DNA of 14,994 bases, from NCBI GenBank assembly GCA_003702465.1, contig REGF01000026.1, positions 1 through 14,994 of the forward strand, in the 5' to 3' direction. Origin of the DNA: Candidatus Nitrosomarinus sp. (lineage in GTDB: Archaea > Thermoproteota > Nitrososphaeria > Nitrososphaerales > Nitrosopumilaceae). Under the pieces are notes generated by a model. That model worked only from the letters and a program-made list of their open reading frames with translations. It was not told the origin of the DNA and made no database searches. Of the stretch, positions 12,969-14,994 are shown piece by piece. The position numbers and the translations under genes are program-made. Within the stretch, counting starts at the first letter, position 1, and each line of letters begins with the position of its first letter.

Positions 12969-13820
12969 TTATTTTTCAACAGATTTGACCATCTTTGAGA
13001 GTTTCTTATAGGACTCATCAAGGTCAGTATGTTTTGAAAGTCTCTCTTGACAATTTTTAATATATTCAATAACCTCTTCTGTTTTTGATTCTTGAACTGA
13101 TGTCAACAATCTTCCAATGTCTTTCCATAACTCTTCTGCCACTCTTCTGATTTCTGGATTTGCAATAATTGTTTCAATTAATTCGGGAGTTTCTGTCATT
13201 ATACTTTCTGCAAGAGTTTTTTGCACTCTAAATGTAGTACCTGACATTTTTTCTGTCAATAACATTTTTTCATCTTTAGAAATTATGTTTGCAAAAACTA
13301 AATTCATAAGATGTGTTAAACCTAAAATAACTGCAATTTTTTTATCATGTTCAATTGCGTCAATAGTGACAAAATTAGCTCCATCAAACAATGTTTTTGC
13401 AACTGTTAACTCTTTTTTTGCATCTTTAATGGGTACTGAAATAATATTCTGATTTTTTATTGTTTTAATTCCAGGACCAAACATAGGATGGATACAGATA
13501 GGATTAATCTTATCTGGCATTTTTGATAATGATGATACAACTTTTGATTTCTCCGATGAAATTTCAATTAGATATGTTCCTTTTTTCATTTCTTTTGCAA
13601 TTAGTCTGATAATTTCTGGTGTTCTTCTGGTTGGTGTACACAATACTACATAATCTGCCTTTAGAATTGCTCCTACTAATGATTCTGAAACTAGGATATC
13701 TTTACCAAAACTTGTTGTTTCAGTATCATATCCAGTAACTTCAAAATCTAAACCTGCAAAATACTTTGTGAACCAACGGCCCATTTGTCCACCTGCACCA
13801 ATCACTGTTAATTTTTTCAC
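12969..13820 (-). CDS. tyrA: Prephenate dehydrogenase-like protein
   Basis: The 283-residue protein has an N-terminal Rossmann fold (VIGAGGQMGRWFTKYF at 6-21, D32 as the likely NAD(H) ribose ligand in GYDTE, then VVLCTPTRRTPEII) and the prephenate dehydrogenase landmark HPMFGPG (111-117). A helical dimerisation domain includes HDKKIAVILGLTHLMN, and a C-terminal helical segment (about 225-283) is probably a coiled coil. The expected role is NAD-dependent oxidative decarboxylation of prephenate to 4-hydroxyphenylpyruvate in tyrosine synthesis. There is no chorismate mutase or ACT domain. Its start overlaps the stop of the upstream aminotransferase by 4 bp; that enzyme would transaminate the product. 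The relation to the wider dehydrogenase superfamily is firm, the substrate likely. Confidence 0.87.
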   Translation of the reverse strand: MKKLTVIGAGGQMGRWFTKYFAGLDFEVTGYDTETTSFGKDILVSESLVGAILKADYVVLCTPTRRTPEIIRLIAKEMKKGTYLIEISSEKSKVVSSLSKMPDKINPICIHPMFGPGIKTIKNQNIISVPIKDAKKELTVAKTLFDGANFVTIDAIEHDKKIAVILGLTHLMNLVFANIISKDEKMLLTEKMSGTTFRVQKTLAESIMTETPELIETIIANPEIRRVAEELWKDIGRLLTSVQESKTEEVIEYIKNCQERLSKHTDLDESYKKLSKMVKSVEK

Positions 13821-14994
13821 TGTTTATCACTCATGATATTGCCTAGTATATGCATTCCTTCCATTAGTGTTTTCTCGTCTTGACACGCAGATATTCTAAT
13901 GAAATTCTTGTAATTTCCAAAACCCTCTCCTGGGGCAACTGCTATCCCTTTTTCTAATGAATTATTAGCAAATTTTACCCCATCAAAGTCTTTTTGATTA
14001 ATTCTTGCAAAAATGTACATTGCTCCATCTGGATTCATGAATTCTAGTCCCATCTCATTTGCTTTTTCTGATAACTTGTCTAATCTATTTTGGATTAATT
14101 CTGAATTGCTTGATGTGTCTGCATCTAATGCTTTCATTGCAACATATTGAATTGGTTCTGAAACATTTGTTAAACAGAGTGCTTCCAATTTGACCATTTT
14201 TTCTATAATTTCTTTTGATGTAATTGCATAGCCTATTCTGAATCCTGTCATTGCATGTGATTTAGAAAATGATTGTGTGACAATACTTTTTTCATAATTG
14301 TAACTTAATACGCTCTTCCAATTATTTTTTGCATATTGTGAATAAATTTCATCACTCAAAACGTAAAGATTGTTCTGCTTGGCTAAATTCATAATGTCAT
14401 CTTGCAATTTTTCTGGTAAAATTTTTCCTGTTGGATTATTTGGATAATTAAGAACAATCATTTTTGTATTTGAATTAATTGTATTTTTAATCTCTTCAAT
14501 TGAGGGCTCCCATTTTTTTTCTAAAGTTGTACTAATTGTTCTAACTTTTATTCCTGAATTTAATGCACAATCTTTGTATGCTGGCCATGCTGGTTCAATT
14601 ACTATCATCTCATCACCTGGATTCAGTAATGTGCTTATTGCAGAAAAAATTGAAAATCTTGCACCTGGACTGACTATGATATTTTCTTGTGAAATTTCTG
14701 TATTGAATTTATGTGAAACATATTTTGCAAGTGCTTCTCTAAATTTTGGCATTCCTTTTGCTTGACCATATTTCATAAATCCTTCATCAAAAACTTCTGA
14801 TAATGATTTTTTTACAATTTCTGGTGGAGTAAAATCTGGTTCGCCAACTTCTAAATGAATAATTTTTTTACCTTCCTGTTCAAGTGATTTTGCTTTTAAA
14901 AATATTGAAAGATGTGTTTGTTTATTTTCTGATTGAACTTTAATTGATTCATTTAGTAAGAAATTCAAAAATTTTGATGCTAGTGTTTCATCTA
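13817..14994 (-). CDS. Class I/II PLP-dependent aminotransferase (5' end outside window)
   Basis: This fold-type I aminotransferase is of the AspC/aromatic group. Landmarks: HLEVGEPDFTPP, MKYGQAKGMPKFREALA, VSPGARFSIFSAI, IEPAWPAYKD, LNYPNNPTGK, SDEIYSQY (D and Y binding PLP), the Schiff-base lysine in QSFSKSHAMTGFRIGY, and near the end FIRIS with the substrate-carboxylate Arg. The frame begins as TTG at 14968 but remains open to the edge, and the residues before it (D-E-T-L-A-S-K-F) look like protein, so the real start is probably just outside the window. At least 383 residues are seen against a usual 385-400. The stop overlaps the tyrA-like start by 4 bp (ATGA), so it is upstream in the same operon; tyrosine or aspartate transamination is inferred from this context. 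Confidence 0.93.
   Translation of the reverse strand, partial: DETLASKFLNFLLNESIKVQSENKQTHLSIFLKAKSLEQEGKKIIHLEVGEPDFTPPEIVKKSLSEVFDEGFMKYGQAKGMPKFREALAKYVSHKFNTEISQENIIVSPGARFSIFSAISTLLNPGDEMIVIEPAWPAYKDCALNSGIKVRTISTTLEKKWEPSIEEIKNTINSNTKMIVLNYPNNPTGKILPEKLQDDIMNLAKQNNLYVLSDEIYSQYAKNNWKSVLSYNYEKSIVTQSFSKSHAMTGFRIGYAITSKEIIEKMVKLEALCLTNVSEPIQYVAMKALDADTSSNSELIQNRLDKLSEKANEMGLEFMNPDGAMYIFARINQKDFDGVKFANNSLEKGIAVAPGEGFGNYKNFIRISACQDEKTLMEGMHILGNIMSDKQ

Noticed and set aside
13117..13452. Plus-strand 111-residue frame over tyrA
   Set aside because: Antisense shadow of the conserved dehydrogenase domain; no independent evidence.
1..14994. Defence island, toxin-antitoxin, phage or integrase genes
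   Set aside because: All sizeable genes have housekeeping or small unknown identities; no transposase, integrase, Cas or restriction motifs were seen on either strand.

Overview
The window looks like core chromosome of a low-GC (about 30% G+C by eye) ammonia-oxidising-type archaeon of the Nitrososphaerota (Thaumarchaeota), most like the Nitrosopumilus/Nitrosarchaeum group. The case rests on archaeal information-processing genes (SRP54, archaeal Pus10, ribosomal proteins eS24 and eS31/S27ae, a diphthamide ligase), an archaeal-type phosphoglycerate mutase, a ThiD-ThiN fusion, a short ThiC, and promoters with a TATA box about 24-29 bp upstream of start codons, as expected for leaderless archaeal mRNAs. 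The genus-level placement is inference from protein resemblance; no rRNA gene is present to confirm it.

Layout. 1-3069 (+): the 3' part of a diphthine-ammonia ligase, srp54, pus10 and a tiny basic ORF not matched to a known family, tightly packed. 3108-3818 (+): an orphan HExxH (zincin-like) protein. 3835-4424 (-): a ribosomal pair, eS24 (with an Ala/Glu-rich repeat tail) then eS31/S27ae, divergent from a DUF309-like gene (4507-5067, +). 5039-6316 (-): archaeal phosphoglycerate mutase. 6525-7538 (+): a GalT-like HIT-superfamily nucleotidyltransferase, then a four-helix membrane protein (7580-8023, +). 8020-9161 (-): a sugar-1-phosphate nucleotidyltransferase overlapping a eukaryote-like glucosamine-6-phosphate N-acetyltransferase. 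9207-12578: a thiamine region with thiDN (-) and thiC (+) flanking three very small genes: a zinc-ribbon protein, a coiled-coil protein and a 32-residue Cys4 microprotein. 12561-14994 (-): an aminotransferase (cut by the window edge), prephenate dehydrogenase and a Nudix hydrolase, apparently one operon.

How it works together. The first block serves translation and protein targeting (EF2 diphthamide, SRP, tRNA pseudouridine, ribosomal proteins). The middle holds sugar-nucleotide and glycolytic/gluconeogenic enzymes. The right half makes thiamine (the HMP branch by ThiC, its phosphorylation and coupling by ThiDN) and probably tyrosine (prephenate dehydrogenase plus aminotransferase).

I saw no mobile element, CRISPR array, rRNA, tRNA or phage gene, and no intergenic stretch over 300 bp. 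The longest gap, 6317-6524, holds only AT-rich promoter-like sequence. There is no obviously new multi-gene system. The most interesting items are two unlisted microproteins, the GNA1-like/nucleotidyltransferase pair, and active-site departures in ThiDN and the GalT-like enzyme.
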